The notes under the pieces: generated by a model
Seen by the model: only the letters and a program-made list of their open reading frames with translations
What the model was told of the DNA's origin: nothing
Databases searched by the model: none
Made by a program: the position numbers and the translations under genes
Shown: one piece after another, positions 1-9,446 of the stretch
How the letters are laid out: the number at the start of each line of letters is the position of its first letter
Numbering within the stretch: position 1 is the stretch's first letter
NCBI RefSeq assembly: GCF_022376445.1
Contig: NW_025954962.1
Coordinates: 682,001 to 746,000 of the forward strand
DNA length: 64,000 bases
Source of the DNA: Fomitopsis serialis
Lineage: Eukaryota > Basidiomycota > Agaricomycetes > Polyporales > Fomitopsidaceae
Direction: 5' to 3'

Positions 1-2391
1 GTGTTCGGCAGGTCCGCCTGGCCCGAAGGCAGAGGAGGATCCGTGCTAAGAGGCCCAGCGGGAGTCTGAGTGCTCAGCGTGTAACCAGTCGACGGACTGA
101 CAATCGTCATTTCGAGCTTCTCGTTGCCGATCTGCAGCGTGAAGCCATTCGAGTTCTTGGTCACAGTCGCATTTGTGTGCATACGCCATTGAATGCCCGC
201 CGACGCCGTGATGTCGTCCTGCAGCAGCACCTGCTTCCTGCTGTTGAGCATGCGGATACCACGCTGGTACGTCGTCCTGAGAATCTAATGTCAGCAAGAA
301 ACATGCGATGGACACGCCACATCACTTACACGTTGGCATAAGCACTCGTGAGATCAGCCGTGAAAAACGCCGTCGAGCCATCTGGGACGTCGAAGACAGT
401 AGTTCCGCCCGTCTGCGTGACACCATCTGTGCCATTGGTGATCGTCGGCTGCGCAGTGACAAGTTGGTTGGCAGCGCCTACGACGATGGCGTTTTGACCC
501 TCTGTGCGCTTGCGGTAGTACAGCCAGCGCTGACTGTCTTGCAAGTCGTTGCTGAAGTACCCGGTGACGAGGTAGTTCTCATCTCCGAGCTCACCAGCCC
601 ACCGCGTGCCGAGCGCGTCGAGCACGAAATCACCACAGTCGAGGTCGTTGTGTGTCTGGTGGCCCTGGAGGGTACCCGCCTTCATCCCGATGTAGAGAGC
701 GTCCTCGTCCGTCCAGCTGGAGCGCATCGACGCCCACTGATCGGTGTGGTTGGTGAAGAACGCATCCAGGGGCAGACCATCCCAGAATGCACCTGAGACA
801 GCGGGGTTGTACCAGAACATACTCCAGGGCTCGGCAGCGTCGTGTTGGTCGCGCTGGAACAGTTGATACTCCGGGTGGTTGTAGACATCACCGTAGAAGA
901 GCATGGCGTTAGCGGTCGTGGAGTACAGGTTGACACCATTGTCACCCCACTCGAACATCGACGCAGGGCCGGTGACATGCATGTGGAATTGACCGGTGAG
1001 TTCGAAGCCAGGGTTCGTGGTGAGCATGCCGAAATCGGAGCCAGTAGCGGTCATCAAAGCTGAGACCATCTCTGCGTTACCGGTCACACCGAAGTACCAG
1101 TAGTTGGGGGTCTCTTGCCAGGTCCCATCAGAGGAGACAGCCTGAGCGCAGTTGAGAAGTGCGTTGGGGACGGTATAGCCCAGAATTGCTTCTGCGGTAC
1201 CAGTGGGATCATCGCCCAGGATTGCGAGCGCACCCAACGTCAAGCCGCCATTGCACACACAATTCCAGTTGCCCTGCGTGTAGTTCGTCCACCACCCGTA
1301 GTACTGCGGGTCGCCCGTGGCGTAAGCGGACATGCCGGCGTCGAGACCGTAATTGAGCAGGGTCCACATGATTTGGGACTTCTGCTCATCGGTCCAGGCA
1401 TCGTACATCCAGTCGTACGCAATCGCGAACGCGTTGGTCAACTCTGCAGTGTCGAGGAAGTGAATTGGGTTCCACCGAGTAGCGTCGTCAGGTCCAAACG
1501 AGCTGCCCGTCAAATTGCCGGCGGCGTTCTACGACGCAATGAGCGCTCAGACAACCTCTATATCGACATATAACATACCTGCAACTCCTTGTATGCCCTG
1601 TCAACCCATTTGGTGTTGTTCGTCATGCGGTAGGCATACGAGAACGCCTTGATCTCATCTTGATCTGACGAGCGGGATCGAGGATACCGTTGCCACTGTC
1701 CAGGATGTACGGGACGACAGGCGGTTGTAGTAGTCGGTAGCATTGCCGAAGATCGAGTCGTTCCAGTGCTTCAAGTACGGCTCGTTCGGGATGAGCGTCT
1801 GAAGGGCGTCCCACTTGTACTGGGGTGCGATAAGGCGGGGCGATCAGGGCGTACTTGAGTCGGAGACGGGTTGGAAGGCACCCAAGTCTCGGTGGGCCAG
1901 CTGACACCGGACGCCTGCGCCTGGAACGTGGGCGAGGAGAAGGCTGCAGAATTGGTCTGCTGCTTATCAGGAGAAGCTCCGAAGCAGAGGCAAGTCTTGA
2001 CGTACCGTCGAAGGGTAAAGAGGAAGCATGTACAAACTATCCGTGCCAGTCGCGAATACACCAACGGCCTCCTTTGCACTGGCAGCGGAGCTCGCAGCTG
2101 CAGCGCCGGTGACCGCCGCCGCCGATGCAGATGACGACGACTTGTGAGCACGACTACCGAGGACGCCGCCAAGAACGGCAGCAATGATCACAATGACAGC
2201 GACGGGTACGCCGAATTTATCCAGTTGCTGGTACCGCCCTTCCTAGCACCACCCTGCGGGGGAGCGATGTAGCCGGAGGACTCATTATAGTAGGGGTCGC
2301 CTGAGCCGTAGGGTGTGGTGGGTTGAGACAACGGGGTGTGGGAGTTGAGATGGTTGGTGCTTTCCGCCGCCTGGGAGTACTGGTACGCCAT
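1..2391 (-). CDS. Heparinase II/III-like membrane-anchored polysaccharide lyase family protein (C-terminus cut by window edge)
   Basis: Resembles the heparinase II/III-like proteins of agaricomycetes. Members are thought to act on uronic-acid polysaccharides, but the substrate here is unknown. The start at 2391 gives a Ser/Pro/Tyr-rich cytosolic tail of about 57 residues. A single hydrophobic anchor follows (VPVAVIVIIAAVLGGVLG, about residues 60-80), then a Ser/Ala linker, so type II topology is inferred. The (alpha/alpha)-toroid part contains GNWNCVCNGGLTLGALAILG and DQHDAAEPWSMFWYNP. The lyase sheet part contains QGHQTHNDLDCGDFVLDALG, with the His/Asn/Asp cluster typical of the family. Three introns are visible near 1960-2010, 1515-1560 and 285-330. 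The frame slips by one base near 2221, 1838, 1720 and 1660, each fitted by one missing base; homology continues across every slip. The last exon runs off position 1. Family call is firm, substrate unknown. Confidence 0.88.
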
Positions 2392-2875
2392 GGCGGGGAG
2401 CGAAGGATGAAGACAAAGGAAGGACAAGCAGTGGGGACTGCAAAGGGGGCGGACTCGAGTCGCGACGGGGAGCAGAGACCGGGAGATGGATGTGGTTGTA
2501 TACCAAGCCCGCCACGGGACCCACCAATTTCTCAACAGGCGCCGGCAGCTTCCGCTCGGCATGTCTATTCTCGGCCACCGGCCAGCTCCCTCCGAGCCCA
2601 GCACACGCCTCTCCTCGCCCTCATTCTCGTGTGATACCACTCTGATCTGGGTGGGCATGGCCGCACTTGCAGCGCTGCACCAGCTGTCGTAATTCGGTAC
2701 ACAATCGGCTGCAACATGAGAAAGGCTTCATGGCAGTGGCAAACTCGCAACATGTTGAGATAAACTTCATCGCAAAACCGCTCGGAACTCCGGGGACGCT
2801 CGAATCCAGAAATACACAGGTGGATACATGCATGCAGATGTCGTCAAGGGCTGGGCGAAACTCCACCATCACTAC
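2392..2875. other. Intergenic, heparinase-like 5' side / thiolase 3' side
   Basis: Upstream region of the minus-strand heparinase-like gene and 3' region of the thiolase. Open frames here are short and GC-driven on both strands, with no recognisable protein similarity. I see no clear TATA element or RNA gene. Confidence 0.5.
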
Positions 2876-4485
2876 TTACTGCTCGCCGACAAACACGCCT
2901 GCGGCACCCATGCCGGTTCCAATACACATCGAGGTCACCAGAATCTGCGCGGCCGCCATAAGCCCGCATGCCCAACGCGCATCCACAGATGAAACGCTGA
3001 GCCACTCACCTTGCCTTTTCTCCTCGAGAGTTCGTTCAGGCCTGTCGCTATTTGTCGCGCGCCAGTACAGCGTGAGTACGCGAACAGAATCAGCAGCCCG
3101 TCCGATGCGGAGCGCGCGAAGCTACTCATCTAGAGGGTGTCCCAGCGCGATCGCACCACCGTTCACGTTGACTTTCTCGGGATCAAGCCCACTTTCTGAA
3201 TGCAATATACTATCATTGAAGCGAACGCCTCGTTCACCTAACCCATCAACGTCAGACATCTGACCACATCTCGCACGTAGAGAGGACCACTCGCCTCAAA
3301 TAGGTCAACATCCTCCTTCGTTATGCCAGCCTGCGCGAGCGCCATGGGGATAGCTATAGACGGCCCGATGCCCATCACACGCGGTGCCAGGCCGGTCACT
3401 GCGGTCGTAATGTGCTTCGCCACAATCGGCAACCCTAGCTCTTCCGCCTTCCTCCTCGTCATGAGCATCACCGCTGCCGCACCGTCGGTGATCTGACTCG
3501 CATTCCCGCCCGTCGTCTGGGACGGCTTCCACTGCGGGAACGCCGCGCGAATCTTCTGAAGCTTCTCCTTCGTCGTCCCCGGCCTAATCCCGTCGTCCTT
3601 CGCCACCACTTTCGCTTCACGCTTGCCCGTCTCGGGATCCGGCTTGTCGTATACGGTGAAGGGCACGATCTCCTTTTCGAAGTAGCCCGCCTTGTCTGCC
3701 TTTTCGGCTCGCTGGAATGATATTGCAGCCCACTCGTCCATGGCGTCGCGCGAGATGCCAAAGTCACCAGCGACGTTCTCGGACGTCCAGCCCATAGGCA
3801 GTGTCGCTTCGTACGCTGCAGTGTGCGCATTAACCGCGTCGCTGTATGCAGGCGCCCCGTTATCCGGGCTGACAAGTTCATCTGTCAGTCCAGCTATGAC
3901 CCCTGTTCCGAATATCGGCGTGCGCACTTTTGTGACATGCTCTCGAAGCCAATGGCCAGACCAACCTCAATCTGACCAGCACGTATCTTGTTCGAGATGT
4001 CAGTCACGGCCATGAGGCCGGACGAGCAGAAGCGGTTAAGCGTCTGGATGGGAACGGAATCGGGAATGCCAGCAACCAGGGCGGCACACCGGGCTTGGTA
4101 GGTAGCGGCGGGCGAAAGAACAGTACCAACGGCGATGTCTCCAATTAGCTTAGGATCGACCTTTGAAAGTACCACAACTTTCTACACATCATTCGAGTGT
4201 CAACGGCGCTGACCATGACACGAAGACGCGATGCGCGTACCTTGAACATTTCCGTCAGGAGCTCGTCGCTCCTGAAGCAGATAAGCTCGTTAGTCGAGTA
4301 CAAGTCTAGTCCTAGCTGCCAACGCACTTGGTGTACATAAACCCTCCGCCCTTCGCCTTGCACAGCGGAGAGCGAATGGCCATGGTGACGACCACGTCCT
4401 CAGGACTCTTGCGCTCCAGGGCAGCGACGCCCTTGGACGACCCTGACATGTGCGACACCAACTGCTTTACGCGATCCATAGCCAT
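2876..4485 (-). CDS. 3-ketoacyl-CoA thiolase (acetyl-CoA acyltransferase), peroxisomal type
   Basis: Catalyses the last step of beta-oxidation, cleaving 3-ketoacyl-CoA with CoA to give acetyl-CoA. The spliced product is about 420 residues, normal for the family. The nucleophile motif is NRFCSSGL. It is followed by [28 protein letters not shown], the VNEAFAS His-loop region, [17 protein letters not shown] and the C-terminal catalytic [10 protein letters not shown]. The start at 4485 opens [15 protein letters not shown]. This could carry a PTS2-like peroxisomal signal (RVKQLVSHM loosely fits R-x6-H/Q-x), which is inference; the C-terminus GEQ is not a PTS1. Six introns are needed. Two are non-canonical: GC-AG at 3238-3294 and AT-AC at 3072-3129. 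One base appears to be missing near 3188-3190 (C run). It lies divergently from the TatD gene. Identity is very secure. Confidence 0.95.
3072..3129 (-). other. AT-AC intron in the thiolase gene
   Basis: On the minus strand the intron begins ATGAGT and ends TACTCAC, 58 nt long. No AG dinucleotide lies between the donor region and the acceptor, so a GT-AG or GC-AG alternative is unavailable. Joining 3130 to 3071 restores L-G-C-T-G-A-R in frame. A CTGAT branch site lies at 3093-3089, 18 nt from the end. This suggests the major spliceosome and not a U12-type intron. Confidence 0.75.
3238..3294 (-). other. GC-AG intron in the thiolase gene
   Basis: The donor reads GAG|GCGAGT and the acceptor GGTTAG|GTG. 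Joining 3295 to 3237 gives D-L-F-E-V-N-E-A-F-A-S, the expected thiolase motif. The GT three bases further on gives the wrong frame. A CTGAC branch site lies upstream of the acceptor. Confidence 0.8.
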
Positions 4486-5088
4486 GGCGGACGTGAGGGT
4501 GTCAAGTGAAGGGTAGACTAGTGGAAGTGATGGACTCAGAGGCCTTTGTACAGAGAGTACAGGGAAAAGAGAAGCTAGCGTCGGACTGGCCGTCGAGGTC
4601 GGGGATGATTGTGTTCCCGAATGGACACAGGACACAGACGACAAGTCCCCCGCATGTGTGAATGCTCTCAGACTCATGTGATACCGGGTCACAACGGCAG
4701 AGCAAGTCAGAAGATCAACACCTCCGCATCTCGGCGCGCCAAGGTCAATATCGCAGAGTCGCAGAGACGACCCGCCGCAAGGACATACATAGTCTTCTGG
4801 ACGCGTGAGGACACGACGGTCGGACTGCAGTGGTCGAAGCTATCGAAGAGCAGTGGGCGCTTGTGAGATCGCCGCGATGCGCGTCGCGATCGGCTTCAGC
4901 CACCCCCGCATCCACAGCTCCCTCGGGTGGTCCACAGCCTCGAGCGCATGAGCATATTGCTTCATATACGGCGCAAATCCATACCTTTCCATCTGCACTG
5001 GCATTGTACGCTTTCAGCGACGTCGAAGGGCCTGTCGAATTCCCGCATACCTAGTCAACGCATACTACACACTCGCAGCTCACTCAAC
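4486..5088. other. Divergent promoter region, thiolase / TatD nuclease
   Basis: About 600 bp between two divergently transcribed starts. Short frames on both strands are not protein-like. No strong TATA box is visible. The two genes could share regulation, but nothing in the sequence shows it. Confidence 0.5.
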
Positions 5089-6563
5089 ATGCCCGTCACC
5101 GTCATTGCCGCCAGACCAGATACTGAAGTGAAGGGCAACTTTAGGTTCATTGGTGCGATCGGCTCTAGCGACACAGTAAGAGTACTGAAACTGTCGTGCT
5201 GACTCGTGAAATACAGACATTGGTGGTGCGCTATCACCTCCAGGCTATCCATGATTACAGTGGTTAAACAGCGCTCGCAGTCAACCTCACGGATCCCGTA
5301 TTCAGAGGATACCATCATGGAAAACGTAAACACGATGGTAAGTCTCCCATTTCATGACAACGCACGAGCATCACAGACGCGGAACACAGACGATCTCGAA
5401 GCTATGCTCGAACGCTCGCGCGCCGCCGGAGTGAAATCTATGATCATCACCGGTGGCAGTCTGCACGAGTCCAGAGAGGCCCTCGAGCTCGCGAAGCAGC
5501 TGGGATTCTACGCCACCGTTGGCTGCCACCCTACGCGCTCCAAGCAATTTGAGAGCTTCAAGGGCGGGCCGGACGCGTATTTGGCCGCACTGGACCAGCT
5601 CATTGCACAAAACTTGAAAGGGAAAGGCAGAGTCGTGGCTGTCGGAGAATGTGGTCTGGGTGCGTCTGACAGTGTTGAATGTTCCCACCTAAACTGCTGA
5701 ACGCAATACGTGGTGGCAGACTATGACCGGACGCACTTCGCTACCCCAGACGTCCAGCAGAGACATTTCCGTGCGTACGCAGTACGAGAATGGTCCGTCG
5801 GTCCTGATCATTGGAATCACATCCTCAGGCTCTCAACTCGCTCTTGCGAAGAAATACCACCTCCCACTGTTCCTCCACTCCCGAGCAGCACACGCAGACT
5901 TCGTGCGGATCCTCCGAGAAGAGGGGTTCGGCGAAGACGGGGGCAGGGGAGTCGGCGCGAACGGTGGGGTCGTACATAGTTTCACAGGATCAGCAGAAGA
6001 GATCGCAGAACTGGTGAGTCCCTACCCTTGTCAATATGCTGCAAGCTGAATAGAAAACGCCCCGGAGATGAACATGGGGTTCCATATAGGGTGCGTTATT
6101 GCATACTGAGATGAGCAGTCTGCACGCGATATCTAATGTCCGTCTGCCAGCGTGAACGGCTGTTCCTTCAAAACAGCAGACAACCTCGCAGCGTCTAAAA
6201 CGATCCGACCAGACAGACTTATGCTCGAGACAGGTCGGCGCACTGCTGCCCCTCTCCTCACAGGCTAATAACCCACAACCCACAGACGCACCCTGGTGCT
6301 CGATGACATCGACACATGCCTCGAAGCAACACCTCACCTCCCTCCCTCCATCTCTGAACGCGTTATACTTCCCGCCGGCGACGAAGCCAGAAAGCTTTGT
6401 GTACGGGAAAGCGGTGAAGGGGCGCAACGAGCCGTGCGCGACCGGTGCTGCGGCGTGGGTGATGCATAGGCTGAACGAAGGAGTTCCGTTCGAGAAGGTG
6501 ACGGAGAAAGTGTGGAAGAACACCGTGCAGCTGTTCGGGCTGCATGAGCTCGTGGACCAATGA
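5089..6563 (+). CDS. TatD-family metal-dependent deoxyribonuclease
   Basis: Predicted 3'-5' exonuclease/endonuclease of the TatD amidohydrolase-like TIM barrel, related to human TATDN1 and yeast YBL055C. Spliced motifs in order: the early D-I-G-V-N-L-T-D strand, which matches this family at a position usually holding the first metal ligands; ATVGCHPTRSKQFE with a metal-binding His; VAVGECGLDYDRTHF, the Glu ligand and signature; PLFLHSRAAHADF, a His ligand; GVVHSFTGSAEE; FHIGVNGCSF; and LMLETDAPWC with the terminal catalytic Asp. Eight exons are inferred. Exon 2 is only 9 nt (5217-5225). The acceptor before exon 4 is the second AG (exon from 5390), giving KHDDDLEAML. A one-base slip occurs near 6052-6056 in an A run. 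The start at 5089 is the first ATG compatible with the conserved N-terminus, and the stop ends at 6563. Confidence 0.93.
5217..5225 (+). other. 9-nt microexon of the TatD gene
   Basis: ACATTGGTG lies between ...ATACAG and GTGCGC. It joins the exon ending at 5152 to the one starting at 5281 and yields F-I-D-I-G-V-N-L-T-D, the canonical TatD N-terminus. Skipping it would lose three residues (D-I-G) without changing the frame. Confidence 0.75.
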
Positions 6564-6970
6564 ACCGCCGCGGCACAATGAGGGTATACAGACTTGACAC
6601 GTATCATAGTTGGGGGCATTGCTCATGCGACCGCACATCTCAGTACGTCGAAGGAGATGAGCCTCACGGTGCAGTTCATATTTATACTAACACGAGCAGT
6701 CTGTTTGCCGCCCAGACGAGGTATTGTCGGACAATGTCAAAATTGTGTGCAGTGATAGCCATTCGTTCCTCTGCCTCCGAGGCATACAACATAACATTGC
6801 GATAGAGATGTATGTCCGTGCATGTTGAGTACAGTCTGTTGTGTCATATCCAATCACTAGTAACCTTGACCTCGAACGTGATATCTCTGAACTCTGTTTC
6901 AGTAGGACTGACGAGGGTATTCCGTCGCACTCACGCCAAATGAACGAAACTTGCAGGCTGATAGGCCGTA
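6564..6970. other. Convergent 3' intergenic, TatD / chromodomain gene
   Basis: 3' flanks of two convergent genes. It is A/T-richer than the neighbours. I see no coding signal in it. Confidence 0.5.
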
Positions 6971-9055
6971 TTAGATCAGGCCAAGCAGCTCTTGATAATG
7001 CTCGCGGAACGCATGATCCTCGACGTCCTGCAGACTGCATTCAGGGCACGGCTAGGTGTATAGTGTAGGATCACATACCTTGGGCGACTCGAAGGTTGCA
7101 TGGCACATGCTTGCCCGGGGAACATCCACAAATTGACAAACATAGTACGTATCGGGTTCCAGTTCGGGAGTAGATTCGTCCGCTAGAGGTACAGAGGTCA
7201 GCTTAGCTGCCCGTAACTCTGTGAGCTCTAGCTTGAGCCTCCGAATCTCCTCCCTGAGTTCTGGCTCCTCCGCAGCGCGTCGACGCATGTCGTCGTCCGT
7301 CCTCTCATCTTTCTCGGTGAGAATGTGGCAGAGGGTTCGCCACTTCTCCACCTCCTCTTCTAGGCGCTTGATGCGCTCTTCGTACATACCTTTCAGCATG
7401 GGTAGTCCGCTGGAAAGCTGACTCTTGACGGTGGTCAGCTCGGCCTCCAGCTCTTCCTTCTTGCCCTGCATCTCGGAGGCAAACGAAGAGGCGTGGCCAT
7501 AGTTATCCTTGAAGAGGTCCCTGTCTAAGTCGGCTTCCTGTTTCGCTGCTCGCAAACTAGAGATCGTTGCATCTTGCTCTTGCACTCGCTTCTCCCATTC
7601 GAGCTGCGCACTGAAGTGTGCTTGCTTCAGGACCTCTATTTCGTCCTCTAAGAGGCTATTGACACGGCGACACTCCTCGACAGTGCTGTTTGCAGCCCCA
7701 AGGGCGGCCGATAGATCCTCGTTCTCCGTCTGGAGCTGGATGTTCTCGACGCTCTTCGCTGAGAGCGTCTGCTCCAGTTCCTGCAACCGAGCCCGGGCTT
7801 CCTGCAGCTCTTGCATGAGCTCCTTGTTCTGCGTGAGCGCGACAGACTGCTCCTGAGGAAGTAATCGTCAGTCCCATCTAGGATGTTATAGATGAATAGT
7901 GTGGTCGTACCAACGACTGGCTGTCAAAATCGGCTTGTTGTGTTGATGTTGTGAGCGGATAGTCCTCGAATATTGTCATAGGCGGGTCACCAGCGGATTG
8001 TTGACTTCCCTCCCATGACAAAGCAGGCAGCATTGCGTCGGATGATGCCCTGTCGTTAGCAGAGCCACCAATCCGACGTTTCATGCGCGATATGACTGAA
8101 GAGCCACTCCTGAGCACTCTTGGTGGTTCCAGATCAGGGCGTTCCGGTGTTGTAGGGCGAGAGATGATAGATTCGTCATGCGACTGCGTCTCTGGGACCA
8201 TGCTCTCATGCTGTGGAAGCTCGCCAACCTCAATGTCGCTAGGCCCATGCTGTGGGGATTCGCCACCCTCTAGCGACATAGGCCCATGCCGCGGGAACTC
8301 GCCACCGTCTATGTCATTAGGCCCATGCTCCGGCGAGTCGGGTTCACCTAACTCGGGATGCACGCTACTCGCTTGTGAATGCGAGACGCTTCAAGCCTGG
8401 TCAATGTCAGTATTTCACACTGTGATTGGCTCTCACCCGTCTCGCTTCCTGAGTGGTATCACAACTTCTACGATTGTCTTGGACTTCTTGCGAGGAGGAC
8501 CGTCATCGACACTGGGGGACCCGTGGCTAGAGTCAAGCAGGCCTAGAGGTGTTGAATGAGTACCACCCACGTGAACAAGCAACAGGGACTCTCGTACGGG
8601 ATGCACCAGAAGTCGACGTCGCGACTTTGGTCAGTGATTGGCCACCATTTTGCGCTAGCAACAGAGATCGAGCGTGTTGCAGTCAATCGCTTTGAGCGTC
8701 TGGCAGATGCGGGTCTTGCACGGACTGCCAATACACGCGTTCAGTACTGCACAGCAGGGCAGGAGGGCAGAGGTATAGCACATGGTTTACTATCTGGTCT
8801 TCTCTTTCTCTTCTTTGTCGCTTTCTTTCGCTCCCATCCCCTTACGAGTCCGCGGGTACAATCCTCCTTGTTGACCCAACTGGGAGGCCAAGGTTTGCCA
8901 GTGGCGGGATCATCGCCGACCCAATTCACTTTATAGCGGTTGCCCCGTTCGGCGAGAATCTCTATCGCCTTCCACATGTCTGGGTCATCAGAGAGCGACG
9001 AGTCGGAATCAGTGGAAGTGTTGCTTGCATCCTCAGATGCAGAGTGTGGCGGCAT
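6971..9055 (-). CDS. Chromodomain protein with basic linker, 13-residue repeats and long coiled coil
   Basis: Nuclear chromatin-type protein, specific function not recognised. The start at 9055 opens MPPHSASEDASNTSTDSDSS, a Ser/Asp-rich tail. A chromodomain-like strand set follows: MWKAIEILAERGNRYKVNW, then GKPWPPSWVNKEDCT. This is the fungal variant with a GKPWPxSWV insert and a Trp cage residue. Next come Lys/Arg clusters (KKATKKRKRRP, PPRKKSK) likely to be nuclear localisation signals, then tandem 13-residue repeats of the form P-x-H-G-P-x-D-I-E-G-G-E-x (8211-8340). The segment from about 7820 to 7140 is a continuous heptad coiled coil (LQELEQTLSAKSVENIQLQT and on). The C-terminal exon ends DHAFREHYQELLGLI. 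Exon joins in 8390-8740 are uncertain, so two adjacent genes cannot be fully excluded. However, the coiled-coil part lacks a convincing start of its own. Confidence 0.68.
8211..8340 (-). repeat. 39-bp in-frame tandem repeat, about 3.3 copies
   Basis: Degenerate 39-bp unit with GGCCCATG boundaries, coding for 13-residue units such as PEHGPNDIDGGEF, PRHGPMSLEGGES and PQHGPSDIEVGEL. The length is a multiple of three, so copy-number change would keep the frame. Confidence 0.85.
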
Positions 9056-9446
9056 AGTCGTAACTGAGATACTATGAAGAAGTGGCTGAACAGGAGGCCC
9101 CGAGACAGACTGGCAGTGGTGCAAGAAGCCCTTAGATCTATTCAAACAATCAGAGGGGACCCAGATCAAGAATCTGCTCGTTCAGCCTCGCCATGAACGC
9201 GGTAACGCGCAGAGATGGCGCAGAGAGCGCCCAAGATGATTCGACGCGGCTACGATAAGCGCCCAGCAGCAGTGGGAATTCGAATATTCATTGCATGCAC
9301 AGTCAATTGACAGTCAACATAAGTAAGTGTATCACAGCGCACTACCAAGCAACAACCAAGGCGTGCGTCCTGATTGACATTGAAGTCACAACTTGCTCAA
9401 TACGTCACTAGCAGGTACATCTCACATAAATACATCAAATAGATAG
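9056..9446. other. Intergenic, chromodomain gene promoter / SEC3 3' end
   Basis: 391 bp on the 5' side of the chromodomain gene and 3' of SEC3, both minus strand. It has A/T-rich stretches near 9290-9440. No gene seen. Confidence 0.5.

Noticed and set aside
1..2391. Heparinase-like gene as a pseudogene
   Set aside because: All catalytic regions are conserved, and the frame slips are single missing bases of the same type found in essential genes nearby.
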